Positions 17,973 to 25,808 of a DNA stretch of 38,225 nucleotides are shown piece after piece (position 1 is the stretch's first letter; every line of letters starts with the position of its first letter). Both the position numbers and the translations under genes were made by a program. Source of the stretch: Betaproteobacteria bacterium (lineage in GTDB: Bacteria; Pseudomonadota; Gammaproteobacteria; Burkholderiales; WYBJ01); the NCBI GenBank assembly GCA_009377585.1, contig WHTS01000055.1, positions 1-38,225 of the forward strand, given 5' to 3'. Below the pieces are notes generated by a model. It searched no databases, was not told where the DNA came from, and saw only the letters and a program-made list of their open reading frames with translations.

Positions 17973-18276
17973 GAGGGGCGCGACGTCACGCGGCTGCCGC
18001 CGAGCGAGAAGCTACGCCGGGCCGGCATCGCCTACGTGCTGCAGGACAAGTCGATCTTCCCCGACATGACTGACGGTGGAAGAGAACCTGTGGATGGGTG
18101 CTTACCTGCTCGGCTCCACGAGCGAAGCGCGGCGCCGGGCCGAGGCCGTGTTCGACCGCTATGCGCGACTCGCCGCGCGCCGCCGCCATGCGGCCAAGGT
18201 GCTCTCGGGCGGGGAGCGGCGCCTGCTCGAGATCTCGCGCGCGCTCATCATGGATCCGGGCTTCCTGGGCGGCTGA
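17973..18276 (+). pseudogene. livF: livF remnant (branched-chain amino acid ABC ATPase), frameshifted and truncated at both ends
   Basis: Residues EGRDVTRLPPSEKLRRAGIA, then YVLQDKSIFPDMT, match the middle of LivF-type ATPases. Reading then moves to another frame, giving VEENLWMGAYLLGS and the ABC signature LSGGERRLLEISRALIMDP. The break is a 4-bp tandem duplication, TGACTGAC at 18067-18074; removing one TGAC restores T-V-E-E-N in frame. The Walker A half before GRD is missing, and the frame ends at MDPGFLGG-stop, just before Walker B should appear. About 100 of the usual 235 or so residues remain, so the gene cannot be functional. No other liv genes (livG, H, M, J) are in the window. It is probably the scar of a deletion or rearrangement. 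Confidence 0.85.
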
Positions 18277-18347
18277 CCCGGATGCATGCCCGCCCGGCAT
18301 GGCGCGCGGGCATGCGGCCCCTGAATCGTTTGCTTGCGGGGTTTCTC

Positions 18348-19340
18348 TTACTGCGTCTTGATGCCGATGTCCTTGATCACCTTGCCCCAGAACGCGACCT
18401 GTTCCTTCATGAAGCGGTCGAAGTCCTCGGGCGAGTCGCTGGTGATCTGCTGCGCGCTCACCTTCTGGTAGCGCTCGCCGACCCAGGGATCGTGCACCAC
18501 TTTCGTGAAGGTCTTGAACAGCTTGTCGACGATCGGCCGCGGCGTACCCTTGGGTACGTAGATGCCTTGCCACGATCCCAGGCTCAGCTCCGGGTAGCCC
18601 AGCTCGACCATGGTCGGAATATTGGACAGCGCCGGAATGCGCTTCTTGGAAACGACGGCGAGAATCTTGATCTTGCCGGAGTTGGCATGCGGCACGAGCG
18701 AGGCCGTGGTCACCATTGTCGCCGCGACCTCGCCGGAAATGGTCGCAATGGTGGCCGCACCCGCGCCGCCCTTGTAGGGCACGTGCGCCATCTTGATGCC
18801 GGCCTTCAGCATGAAGAATTCCAGCGCCATGCGTTGTGCACTGCCGTAGCCGGCCGAGCCGTAGTTGAGCTTGCCCGGGCGCTGCTTGGCGTATTCGATG
18901 AACTCGGCCATGTTCTTGACCGGCAGCGCACCATGGATGCCGAACGCGCCCGGCACATCGACCACGAGCGTGATGGGGACGAAGTTGCGCGTGGACTTGT
19001 ACGGGAAGCTCGGGAACATGCTCGGGTTGATGCCCATGCTGCTCACGTTGCCGAGCAGGAAGGTGTAGCCGTCCGGCGTAGCGCGGGCGGCCTGCTCGAC
19101 CCCGATATTGCCCGAAGCCCCAGGCCGGTTTTCGGCGACGACCTGCTGGCCGAGCGCTTCGCTCAACTTCGGCTGCAGGATGCGGCCGATGAAGTCCGAG
19201 GCGCCGCCCGGAGCGAACGGAATGATCATCCGCATCGGCCGGCTCGGGTACTGGGATACCGGCTCCTGCGCCGGTTCTTGCGCCATCGCGGCGCAGGGAA
19301 TCGCACAAACCATCGCCACAGCGTGCGCGAGCCGTTTCAT
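18348..19340 (-). CDS. Bug/TctC-family binding protein
   Basis: A 330-aa periplasmic binding protein of the tripartite tricarboxylate transporter class. ATG 19340 is preceded by AGGGAGG at a 7-nt spacing. The signal peptide is MKRLAHAVAMVCAIPCAAMA, with cleavage near AMAQE. Family signatures follow: MRMIIPFAPGGASDF, QVVAENRPGASGNIG, TPDGYTFLLG, KMAHVPYKGGAG and YVPKGTPRPIV. It is followed by the livF remnant downstream, and 102 nt upstream lies the stop of another Bug gene on the same strand. The two are paralogues with different ligand-loop residues, so they probably bind different acids. No permease gene is adjacent. Confidence 0.95.
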   Translation of the reverse strand: MKRLAHAVAMVCAIPCAAMAQEPAQEPVSQYPSRPMRMIIPFAPGGASDFIGRILQPKLSEALGQQVVAENRPGASGNIGVEQAARATPDGYTFLLGNVSSMGINPSMFPSFPYKSTRNFVPITLVVDVPGAFGIHGALPVKNMAEFIEYAKQRPGKLNYGSAGYGSAQRMALEFFMLKAGIKMAHVPYKGGAGAATIATISGEVAATMVTTASLVPHANSGKIKILAVVSKKRIPALSNIPTMVELGYPELSLGSWQGIYVPKGTPRPIVDKLFKTFTKVVHDPWVGERYQKVSAQQITSDSPEDFDRFMKEQVAFWGKVIKDIGIKTQ

Positions 19341-19442
19341 CGCAATGCCTCCCTTGTTGATCATTTCGGGTATGCCTCCTTCATCGATCATTGTGTATTG
19401 GACGACGGTTCGATAGGGAGCCGACGCCTCTTTGCCCTCGCA

Positions 19443-20417
19443 TCAACCGATCTTGAGGTTGATCTCGCGCACCACGTCGCCCCATTTCTTGTAGTCCGCC
19501 CGGATCACTTCGGCAAATGACTTGGGATCGGTCGACACCAGGTCGTTTCCCACGCGCTTGAATGCGCTCTGGATGTCGGGGCGCGCCAGCACCTTGGTGA
19601 GATCGGCGTGGATGCGCTGGATCGCGGCCTGCGGCGTTCCGCTGGGGGCCAGCAAGCCGGTCCAGAGCGTGGCCTCGTAACCCTTGACCGTCTCGCCGAT
19701 CGCGGGCACGTCGGGGATCGCCGGCGAGCGCGTGGCGCTGGTGACGCCGATGATCCTGAGCTGCCCGGCCTTGTGCTGGTTGATGACGCTCGTGATGCCC
19801 AGACAGCCGACCTTCACCTGGCCCGAGAGCAGATCGGCGCGCGCCGGGCCGCTGCCCTTGTACGGCACGTGCACCATCTTCAGCTTGGCCATGGATACGA
19901 ACAAGGCCCCGAACAGGTGCTGGGCGCCGCCGTTGCCCGACGACGCGATATTGATCTGCCCGGGCTGCTTCTTCGCCAGGTCGATCAGCTGCTGCACCGT
20001 GCTGACGCCGAGCGAGGGATGGACCGTGAGCGCATAGGGCTGGGCGCCGTACTGCATGATCGGCATGAAATCGCGCATCGGATCATACGGGGTCTTGCGA
20101 TAGAGATGCGGCACGATCACCAGCGGCGTTCCCGACGCCATCAGGGTGTAGCCGTCGGGGGTCGACTTGGCCGCGATCTCGGTGCCGATCAGTCCGCCGG
20201 CCCCGGTGCGATTGTCGATGACGATCTGCTGGCCGAGCAGCTCGGGCAGCTTCTGCGCCCAGATGCGGGTCACGACATCGGCCGCGCCGCCGGCGGAGTA
20301 GGGGATGATCAGCCGCACGGGGCGGCTCGGATACGTTTCGGCCGCCACGGCCGTCGAGACCCAGAGCGATCCCGCCGCGCACAACATCGAGCCTGTAGCC
20401 AGTGCAATTCGCTTCAT
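19443..20417 (-). CDS. Bug/TctC-family binding protein
   Basis: A 324-aa periplasmic binding protein. ATG 20417 has AGGAGGAAAG just upstream, an excellent ribosome-binding site. The signal peptide ends near STAVAAE. Signatures include VRLIIPYSAGGAADVV, QIVIDNRTGAGGLIG, TPDGYTLMASG, GQINIASSGNGGAQHLFG, KMVHVPYKGSGP and LLAPSGTPQAA. The 5' leader carries the truncated copy of the long palindromic element (20430-20479), which begins 12 nt before the start codon. The segment covering GQINIASSGNGG has a decayed close relative at 21909-21993, pointing to local duplication or loss of Bug genes. The ligand is unknown. Confidence 0.95.
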   Translation of the reverse strand: MKRIALATGSMLCAAGSLWVSTAVAAETYPSRPVRLIIPYSAGGAADVVTRIWAQKLPELLGQQIVIDNRTGAGGLIGTEIAAKSTPDGYTLMASGTPLVIVPHLYRKTPYDPMRDFMPIMQYGAQPYALTVHPSLGVSTVQQLIDLAKKQPGQINIASSGNGGAQHLFGALFVSMAKLKMVHVPYKGSGPARADLLSGQVKVGCLGITSVINQHKAGQLRIIGVTSATRSPAIPDVPAIGETVKGYEATLWTGLLAPSGTPQAAIQRIHADLTKVLARPDIQSAFKRVGNDLVSTDPKSFAEVIRADYKKWGDVVREINLKIG

Positions 20418-20429
20418 CTTTCCTCCTGT

Positions 20430-20479
20430 CCCTCACTTGCAGTGCGCGCATCGGCATGCAGGCCGATGCTGTTCGCCCG
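20430..20479. repeat. Long palindromic element, truncated copy 3
   Basis: Begins CCCTCACTTGCAGTGCGCGC and includes the 8-bp inverted repeat GCATCGGC/GCCGATGC. It matches the copies at 4213 and 8577 for about 45 bp and then diverges. No REP hairpin follows. Its edge lies at the ribosome-binding site of the Bug gene on the minus strand. Confidence 0.85.
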
Positions 20480-20707
20480 CGTACAGCGCGACGTGGATGT
20501 CATCCGCGCTGCGAAAAGCTCCTTAAGATATTCGTTCCGCTGCGGCCTGCCTGCCCGGAATCCCTGTACGTCGGCACGCGAGGCCAGCCGAGAGTTGCCG
20601 CTCGCATAGCGGGCGGGCTTGCCTTCCCGATTGGACCGACGGCGGCGAATCCGCCCCGCAGCCGGAGGCTAGAATAAGCGAACACAACTCCAATGAGGAG
20701 GCCTATC

Positions 20708-21105
20708 GTGAACCGATCCCGAACGATCGGGTGCGGCTGCGCCTGTGTATTGGCGCTGGCAGGCGCCCCGGCGTTGGCGCAGACCTCGTATCCCACCCAG
20801 CAGATCCGGATCGTGTGCCCGTTTCCCGCGGGCGGCGGGACCGACCTCACCTCGCGCCTGCTGGCCGAGCAGTTGCACAAGTCCATGGGGCAGACGGGCC
20901 AGCCGGCATGCCCGATCCGGTGCTGCGCAAGCTCAACCAGCATGCCGTGCAGGCGTTGAAGAATCCCGCCATGGTGACCCGCCTGCGCAACGTCGGCTAC
21001 GAGCCCGCGCCGACAACGCCGGAAGAATTTCGCGACTTCATCCGCGCCGAGCTGAAAAAGTTCGGCCAGGTGATCGTCGCAGCAGGCGTGAAACCGGCAC
21101 AGTGA
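20708..21105 (+). pseudogene. Bug/TctC-family gene with internal deletion
   Basis: GTG 20708 follows GAGGAGG by 6 nt and starts a proper signal peptide (CACVLALAGAPALAQ). The first mature segment follows: QIRIVCPFPAGGGTDLTSRL, then LAEQLHKSMGQ. At about 20890-20910 the frame changes, and the sequence continues directly in a C-terminal Bug segment: MPDPVLRKLNQHAVQALKNP, ending GQVIVAAGVKPAQ with a stop at 21103-21105. Roughly 190 central residues, including the NRPGAG, PDGYT and VPYKG regions, are missing. Both ends are otherwise well preserved, so the deletion is probably recent. The frame mismatch at the junction means only a short, unrelated tail would be made after the signal peptide and first lobe. 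Confidence 0.88.
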
Positions 21106-21172
21106 AGCGGGTTCTTTGGTCGGCGTTCCGCCCGGACCACACTGCTTGCCCCTGCGTGCGCCGGAAGCGTTT

Positions 21173-21592
21173 TCAAGTGAACGGCGTGATCAGCGTGATG
21201 ACCTGGCGGCCATTCTTTCGATAGACGGAAAAGTCTGAATCCAGGGTCAGGATCGAGGCTTCGTCATACAACTCGGCCATTCGAACCAGGCACGCGTCCG
21301 CCAGGGACATCGGTTGATCCCGGTACCGGTCGACCAAGCGTCGAACCGGGACGAGCTCCGACCCAAGCGCAAAATCGATCGACAGCAGGCCCCGCTCCAA
21401 CAAATCGAGCAGGGCTGCTTGCCCTTTGCGACTGTTATGCAGCAGATACCAGGCTTCCGAAATGACCGCCTCGCAGGAGCGCATTGGTGCACGCACGCGC
21501 GCGAGCGCTTGCTTAGTCCAAGCATGATGGCGGTCGCTCTCGCTTAACAGCGCGACCAGCGGACCGGTATCGACTAGCGGGCTGGAAATCAC
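21173..21592 (-). CDS. vapC: PIN-domain toxin (VapC-like)
   Basis: A 139-aa PIN-domain ribonuclease, the toxin of type II toxin-antitoxin systems. The acidic quartet is in place: Asp8 in LVDTGPLVAL, Glu46 in ISEAWYLL, Asp99 in MSLADACLVRMAE and Asp118 in LTLDSDF. GTG 21592 overlaps the antitoxin stop (GTGA), so translation should be coupled. The pair lies among broken Bug genes on a stretch that is less GC-rich than the surroundings, which suggests arrival by transfer. PIN toxins of this class cleave tRNA or rRNA. Whether this one is active depends on residues beyond those I can judge. Confidence 0.88.
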   Translation of the reverse strand: MISSPLVDTGPLVALLSESDRHHAWTKQALARVRAPMRSCEAVISEAWYLLHNSRKGQAALLDLLERGLLSIDFALGSELVPVRRLVDRYRDQPMSLADACLVRMAELYDEASILTLDSDFSVYRKNGRQVITLITPFT

Positions 21593-21831
21593 TTGCCGTA
21601 GCCTTCCATGTGCTTCGGATTGCTGGACAGGTCGCGGGGTGCATCTTTCACGCAACCTACGAGGTCGCCCGCCAACTCGAGAAAAGACCCGCCACGCACC
21701 TCCCGACTCTCATCGAGGTACTGTTCGATTGCTTCGCGAACGACGACGCTCTTCGGGATTCGGCGCCGCTTTACGACGGCCGCGAGCTTGCGGTCCAGGG
21801 ATTCCGAAACCTTGAGTGAAAGAACCTTCAT
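21589..21831 (-). CDS. vapB: Ribbon-helix-helix antitoxin partner of the PIN toxin
   Basis: An 80-aa protein beginning MKVLSLKVSESLDRKLAAVV, with a short beta-strand and then KSVVVREAIEQYLDES. This is the ribbon-helix-helix (CopG/Arc-type) layout used for DNA binding by antitoxins. The C-terminal half (residues 45-80) has no regular motif and would be the toxin-binding tail. It is immediately upstream of the PIN toxin with a 4-nt overlap, the standard antitoxin-first order. ATG 21831 has no clear ribosome-binding site. Autoregulation of the pair is expected from the family; I cannot define the operator. Confidence 0.85.
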   Translation of the reverse strand: MKVLSLKVSESLDRKLAAVVKRRRIPKSVVVREAIEQYLDESREVRGGSFLELAGDLVGCVKDAPRDLSSNPKHMEGYGK

Positions 21832-21908
21832 GGCTGTTCAAACAGTAATTCAAGAGTGCCAATGCTAGCTTACCTGCCTTTCTCGAGCAACGATCCCGTA
21901 ACCCACCG

Positions 21909-21993
21909 GCCCGAACAGGTGCCGCGCCGCCGATGCCCGACGACGCGAAATTGATCTGCCCCGACGGGTTCTTCGCCAGGTCGATCAGCTGCG
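21909..21993 (-). pseudogene. Fragment of a Bug/TctC-family gene
   Basis: The minus strand reads QLIDLAKNPSGQINFASSG, then GIGGAAP, which parallels QLIDLAKKQPGQINIASSGN in the Bug protein at 19443-20417. Nucleotide similarity to 19910-19995 is obvious along the whole segment. Nothing before or after it on that strand continues a Bug protein. It is a scrap of about 28 codons. Confidence 0.75.
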
Positions 21994-22065
21994 CGAGAAG
22001 CTGTTTAACAAGATGGCCGGCGTGACCGTGGTCCGCCCCCTGTTGGCGCTGATTCGTTGCTCGCG

Positions 22066-22881
22066 TCAGCCCTTGTGTGCAGCGAGCTTCGGCGTGCGCT
22101 TGCGATCTTCCGGGTTGTTCCAGCCCTTGAAGCGCGGCGGGCGCTTCTCGGCGAACGCCTTGCGCGACTCCATCAGGTCGTCTTTCGCGCCGTGGTCCTT
22201 GAGCCGCGCGGCCAGCTCCTCGATCTCCTCGGGCACGCGCTGGCGCATCGCGCGCATCAATGCGAGCGTGTTGACGCGCGCGGCCGGCGGGAGCGTGAGC
22301 ATGTGGGCCGCCATTTCGCGCGCGGTGGGGATGAGCTGGTCGACGCTGTCGACCAGCCGGTTGAGGTATCCCAGCTCGTACAGTCGCTCGGCGGTAAAGC
22401 GGAAGGCGAAGGCGATTTCCGTGGCGATCGTGTGCGGCAGCGTGCCCATGTGGCCGTGCTCGTAACCGCCGAGCAGCCAGCGCTTCGCTTCCGAGGACTC
22501 GAACACCGCCCCGCGCACCGCGACCCGGAAGTCTGCCGTATCGACGATCTTGAAGCCCCCGCCCATGGCGAATCCGTTCACCGCTACGATCACCGGCTTG
22601 TCCAGCTTGCCTTCGCTGAAGAGGTTGGTGCGCACGTTGTCCGGAGCGGCTGCGCTGCCGACGGTGCCGCGCTCCACCGACTCCTTCATGTCTTCGCCGG
22701 CGCAGAAGGCGCGTCCCGTGCCGGTCAGTATGGCGACCTCGAGCTCGGAGCTCGCATCGAATTCGTCCCAGGCCTGCTTCAATCCCGCGCGCAATTCGGT
22801 GCCCAGGGCATTCATCCGCTCCGGCCGGTTCATCCGGATCACCATGATCCCATCGCTGCGTTCGATCTCGACTACGCTCAT
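22066..22881 (-). CDS. Enoyl-CoA hydratase/isomerase (crotonase) family protein
   Basis: A 271-aa crotonase-fold enzyme acting on acyl-CoA thioesters. The oxyanion-hole segments AFCAGEDM (residues 58-65) and GFAMGGGFK (103-111) are well formed, and a Glu-containing FESSEAKRWLLGG follows at 127-139. ATG 22881 has GGGAG 7 nt upstream. The usual LGGxQRLPR stretch reads LGGYEHGHMGTLPH, which is unusual, so hydratase activity is not assured; isomerase, dehalogenase or hydrolase reactions are possible within this superfamily. It is transcribed away from the Bug-UbiD-Mo hydroxylase cluster across a tandem hairpin array. A role in processing a CoA-linked product of that pathway is inference. Confidence 0.9.
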   Translation of the reverse strand: MSVVEIERSDGIMVIRMNRPERMNALGTELRAGLKQAWDEFDASSELEVAILTGTGRAFCAGEDMKESVERGTVGSAAAPDNVRTNLFSEGKLDKPVIVAVNGFAMGGGFKIVDTADFRVAVRGAVFESSEAKRWLLGGYEHGHMGTLPHTIATEIAFAFRFTAERLYELGYLNRLVDSVDQLIPTAREMAAHMLTLPPAARVNTLALMRAMRQRVPEEIEELAARLKDHGAKDDLMESRKAFAEKRPPRFKGWNNPEDRKRTPKLAAHKG

Positions 22882-22896
22882 GAATTGGCTCCCGTT

Positions 22897-22985
22897 CGAT
22901 GGGCCCTGCAGCCCGACACGATGGGCCGTTCGGCCCGATACGATGGGCCCTGCGGCCCACTACAGTGGGGCCGTTCGGCCCGTGG
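22897..22985. repeat. Four-copy 22-bp tandem array of GGGCC hairpins
   Basis: Units start at 22897, 22919, 22941 and 22963 with a 22-bp period; the last carries one extra G. Each holds an inverted repeat of the type GGGCC-GTTC-GGCCC or GGGCC-CTGC-GGCCC, the loop sequences alternating. The array starts 16 nt upstream of the crotonase start codon and lies between two divergent genes. Confidence 0.9.
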
Positions 22986-23125
22986 CCAACGTATAGCCGG
23001 ATTCGCGCTCGGTCGCAACCTTCGGTACCGACGGCGTTTGCGCGGCAATGCAGTGACATGAGATCCGGCCCGTCCCTCCTGCCCGGCAAAGGCGTTATGA
23101 TCGTGCGTCCATCCGGAGGAGAACC

Positions 23126-24076
23126 ATGTCGGCATTGCGTCCCGTCGTGCACGCGATCTGCCTCGGTACGGCTTTGGCTGCCGGATCGGTTGCGGGGCAG
23201 GACAAGTATCCGACCAGGCCGATCCGCGTCGTGACCGCGGCGCCCGGCAGCAATCACGACTGGGGTGCGCGTTTGTCCGCCCAGCAGCTGTCCGAGCGCG
23301 TCGGCCAGCGCGTGATCGTGGACAATCGCGGCTCGATCGCCATCGAGTACATCGCCAAGGAGGCGCAGCCCGACGGCTACACCTTGCTCTTCTACGGCGC
23401 GACCGTGTGGCTGCAGCCGTTCCTGAACAAGGTGGGTTGGGACCCGATCGCAGACTTTGCCCCGATCACGCTTGCGATGAGCTCGCCGAACGTGCTCGTG
23501 GTGCATCCTTCGTTGCCGGTGAAGTCGGTCAAGGCGCTGATCGCGCTCGCCAAGGCGCGGCCAGGGGACTTGAACTACAGCGCGGGCGGCGCCGGCTCCA
23601 CGCCGCACATGGCGGCCGAGCTCTTCAAGCACCTGTCGCAGACGAAGATCGTGCGCATCCAGTACAAGGGCTCGGGGCCGTCGATGATCGGCCTGCTCTC
23701 GGGCGAGGCGCACATGATGTTCGCAGCCCTGGGTCCGATCACGCCCCACATCCAGCAAGGCAAGGTGCGCCCGCTCGCGGTTTCCACGCCCAAGCGCACG
23801 CCGCTCATGCCCGATCTTCCGGCCGTGGCCGAAACCCTGCCGGGATTCAGCGCCGAGGCCACGATCGGATTCTTCGCGCCGCGCAAGACACCGCCCGCGC
23901 TCGTCGCGCAGCTCAATCGCGAGATCGTGCAGGCGCTCAAGTCCGCCGACGCCAAGGTGCTGCACAAGGCTGGTATCGAGATCGTGGCCAACTCGCCCGA
24001 CGCGTTTGCGGATTTCATCAAGTCCGAGATGGAGCGGATGGGTGCGGTCATCCGCAGCGGCTCCTTCCACAACTGA
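23126..24076 (+). CDS. Bug/TctC-family binding protein heading the UbiD cluster
   Basis: A 316-aa periplasmic binding protein. ATG 23126 follows GGAGGAG by 5 nt. The signal peptide ends near SVAGQ. It is more divergent than the other Bug proteins here: the first loop reads VVTAAPGSNHDWGARL in place of the usual PFxxGGxxD. The second reads VIVDNRGSIAIEY, without the NRPGAG glycine run. QPDGYTLLFYG, IQYKGSGPS and GFFAPRKTPPA remain. The altered loops line the ligand pocket in this family, so the ligand probably differs. The UbiD gene starts 20 nt after its stop, so binding protein and decarboxylase are almost certainly co-transcribed, linking uptake of an aromatic or unsaturated acid to decarboxylation (inference). 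Confidence 0.94.
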   Translation: MSALRPVVHAICLGTALAAGSVAGQDKYPTRPIRVVTAAPGSNHDWGARLSAQQLSERVGQRVIVDNRGSIAIEYIAKEAQPDGYTLLFYGATVWLQPFLNKVGWDPIADFAPITLAMSSPNVLVVHPSLPVKSVKALIALAKARPGDLNYSAGGAGSTPHMAAELFKHLSQTKIVRIQYKGSGPSMIGLLSGEAHMMFAALGPITPHIQQGKVRPLAVSTPKRTPLMPDLPAVAETLPGFSAEATIGFFAPRKTPPALVAQLNREIVQALKSADAKVLHKAGIEIVANSPDAFADFIKSEMERMGAVIRSGSFHN

Positions 24077-24096
24077 CGCCGAAAGGCGGTGTCGAC

Positions 24097-25764
24097 ATGC
24101 CGGACGAGACCCAAAGCCAACCCCGGTCGCAAGCGCTGCCCGCCACGCGGCCGCCGCTGGACTTCCAGGAGCACCTGGCGCAACTCGAGTCGCAGGGCCT
24201 GCTGGTGCGCGTCGAGCGGCCGATCGACAAGGATACGCAGCTGCATCCGCTGGTGCGCTGGCAGTTCCTCGGCGGCATCGCGCAGGAAGAGCGCCGCGCC
24301 TTTCTCTTCACCCACGTGGTGGACGCGAAGGGCCGCCGCTACGACATGCCGGTCGCGGTCGGCGCGCTCGCGTCCTCGGCCCGGATCTATGCGGCCGGGA
24401 TGGGGAAGCCGGTGGAGGAGATCGGGTCGACCTGGATGAAGGCGATCGCCAATCCGGTGCGGCCGATCGAAGTCGATTCCGCTGCGTGCCAGCAAGTCGT
24501 GATTCAGGGCGCGGCGCTGAAGGAACCCGGCGGCGGGCTCGCGCGGCTGCCGGTACCCATCTCGACGCCCGGATTCGACGCCGCGCCTTATCTCACGGCG
24601 ACTTTGTGCGTCACGCGCGATCCCGACAACGGCATCCAGAACATGGGCACCTACCGCGCCGGGCTCAAAGCGACCGACCGCCTCGGCGTGCGCATGGTGG
24701 CGCGCGTGGGCGGCGCCGGCGGCTGGCTGCATTGGCTCAAGTACCGCGACCGCAAGGCGCCGATGCCGATCGCGATCGTCATCGGCTGTGCGCCGGTGGT
24801 GTTCTTCACCGGTCCGCAAAAGCTCCCGGTCGACCGCGACGAGCTGGAGGTGGCGGGTGGACTGGCCGGCGAGCCGATCCGCAAGACCAAATGCGTGAGC
24901 GTCGATCTCGAAGTGCCGGCCGACGCCGAGATCGTGATCGAGGGCCTGATCGATACCTCCGTGCTCGAGCCCGAGGCCCCGTTCGGCGAAAGCAACGGCT
25001 ACGTGGCGCTGGAAGCGTACAACATGCCGATGCAGGTAACCGCGATCACGCACAAGCGTTCGCCCGTCTTCACGTCGATCATCAGCCAGGTTACGCCGAG
25101 CGAATCGAGCCTGGCGAAGAAGGTCGCCTACGAGCCGCTGTTCCTCACGCATTTGCGCGACGCGCTCGGCATCCGCGGCGTGCGGCGCGTGGTGATGCAC
25201 GAGCCGTTGTCGAACCTGCGGCCGGTGATCTTCGTGCAGTACGCGCGCGGCACGCTGCGCACCGAAGTGTGGCGCGGGCTGCATGGCGCGGCGACACTGC
25301 GCCCCGAGTGCGGCAAGATCGTGATCGCCGTGAGCGAGGACATCGAGCCGTCGAACACCGACGCGGTGTTCTGGTCGATGGCTTACCGGTCCACGCCGAC
25401 CGAGGACGTCCAGATCGTGCCGTATCGGCGCGGCGTGCAGGGTTCGCAGTACGGGCCCGACAAGTCGGAATCGACGCTGTTGATCGACGCGACCCAGAAG
25501 CACCCCATGGCGCCGCTCGCGCTGCCGACGCGGCCGTACATGGAAGCCGCACGCGCGCTGTGGGAGGAGCTCGAGCTCCCGCCGCTCGCCGAGAAGTCGC
25601 CCTGGCACGGCTACACGCTGGGCGATTGGACCGACACGTGGGAACGCTATGCGCAGCGCGCGACCGCGGGCGACTGGGAGCTGAACGGGCAGGAGACGCT
25701 CACGCGACGGCGCGGCGACGTGACGCCGGAGACACCCGTGCGCAAAATCGAGCAACTCGATTAG
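24097..25764 (+). CDS. UbiD family (prenylated-FMN) decarboxylase
   Basis: A 555-aa UbiD-type decarboxylase. The family uses prenylated FMN, made by UbiX, to remove or add CO2 on aromatic and alpha,beta-unsaturated acids. The segment with EPEAPFGESNGY (about 291-302) holds the conserved acidic motif (family form PFGE). The middle domain has MGTYRAGLK and a VVFFTGP segment, and GVQGSQYGPDKSES marks the C-terminal part. GAAAGGCGG upstream of ATG 24097 is the ribosome-binding site. No ubiX-like gene is in the window, so the cofactor would have to come from elsewhere in the genome. The substrate could be a hydroxybenzoate, a heterocyclic acid or an acrylic acid; sequence alone does not decide. 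Confidence 0.93.
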   Translation: MPDETQSQPRSQALPATRPPLDFQEHLAQLESQGLLVRVERPIDKDTQLHPLVRWQFLGGIAQEERRAFLFTHVVDAKGRRYDMPVAVGALASSARIYAAGMGKPVEEIGSTWMKAIANPVRPIEVDSAACQQVVIQGAALKEPGGGLARLPVPISTPGFDAAPYLTATLCVTRDPDNGIQNMGTYRAGLKATDRLGVRMVARVGGAGGWLHWLKYRDRKAPMPIAIVIGCAPVVFFTGPQKLPVDRDELEVAGGLAGEPIRKTKCVSVDLEVPADAEIVIEGLIDTSVLEPEAPFGESNGYVALEAYNMPMQVTAITHKRSPVFTSIISQVTPSESSLAKKVAYEPLFLTHLRDALGIRGVRRVVMHEPLSNLRPVIFVQYARGTLRTEVWRGLHGAATLRPECGKIVIAVSEDIEPSNTDAVFWSMAYRSTPTEDVQIVPYRRGVQGSQYGPDKSESTLLIDATQKHPMAPLALPTRPYMEAARALWEELELPPLAEKSPWHGYTLGDWTDTWERYAQRATAGDWELNGQETLTRRRGDVTPETPVRKIEQLD

Positions 25765-25808
25765 CGTCATCCATGCAGAAGGCTGTTGCGCGGCGATGAG
25801 TACGTTCG

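Noticed and set aside
22897-22985. CRISPR array
   Set aside because: The 22-bp units are directly adjacent with no spacers, and no cas gene is present.
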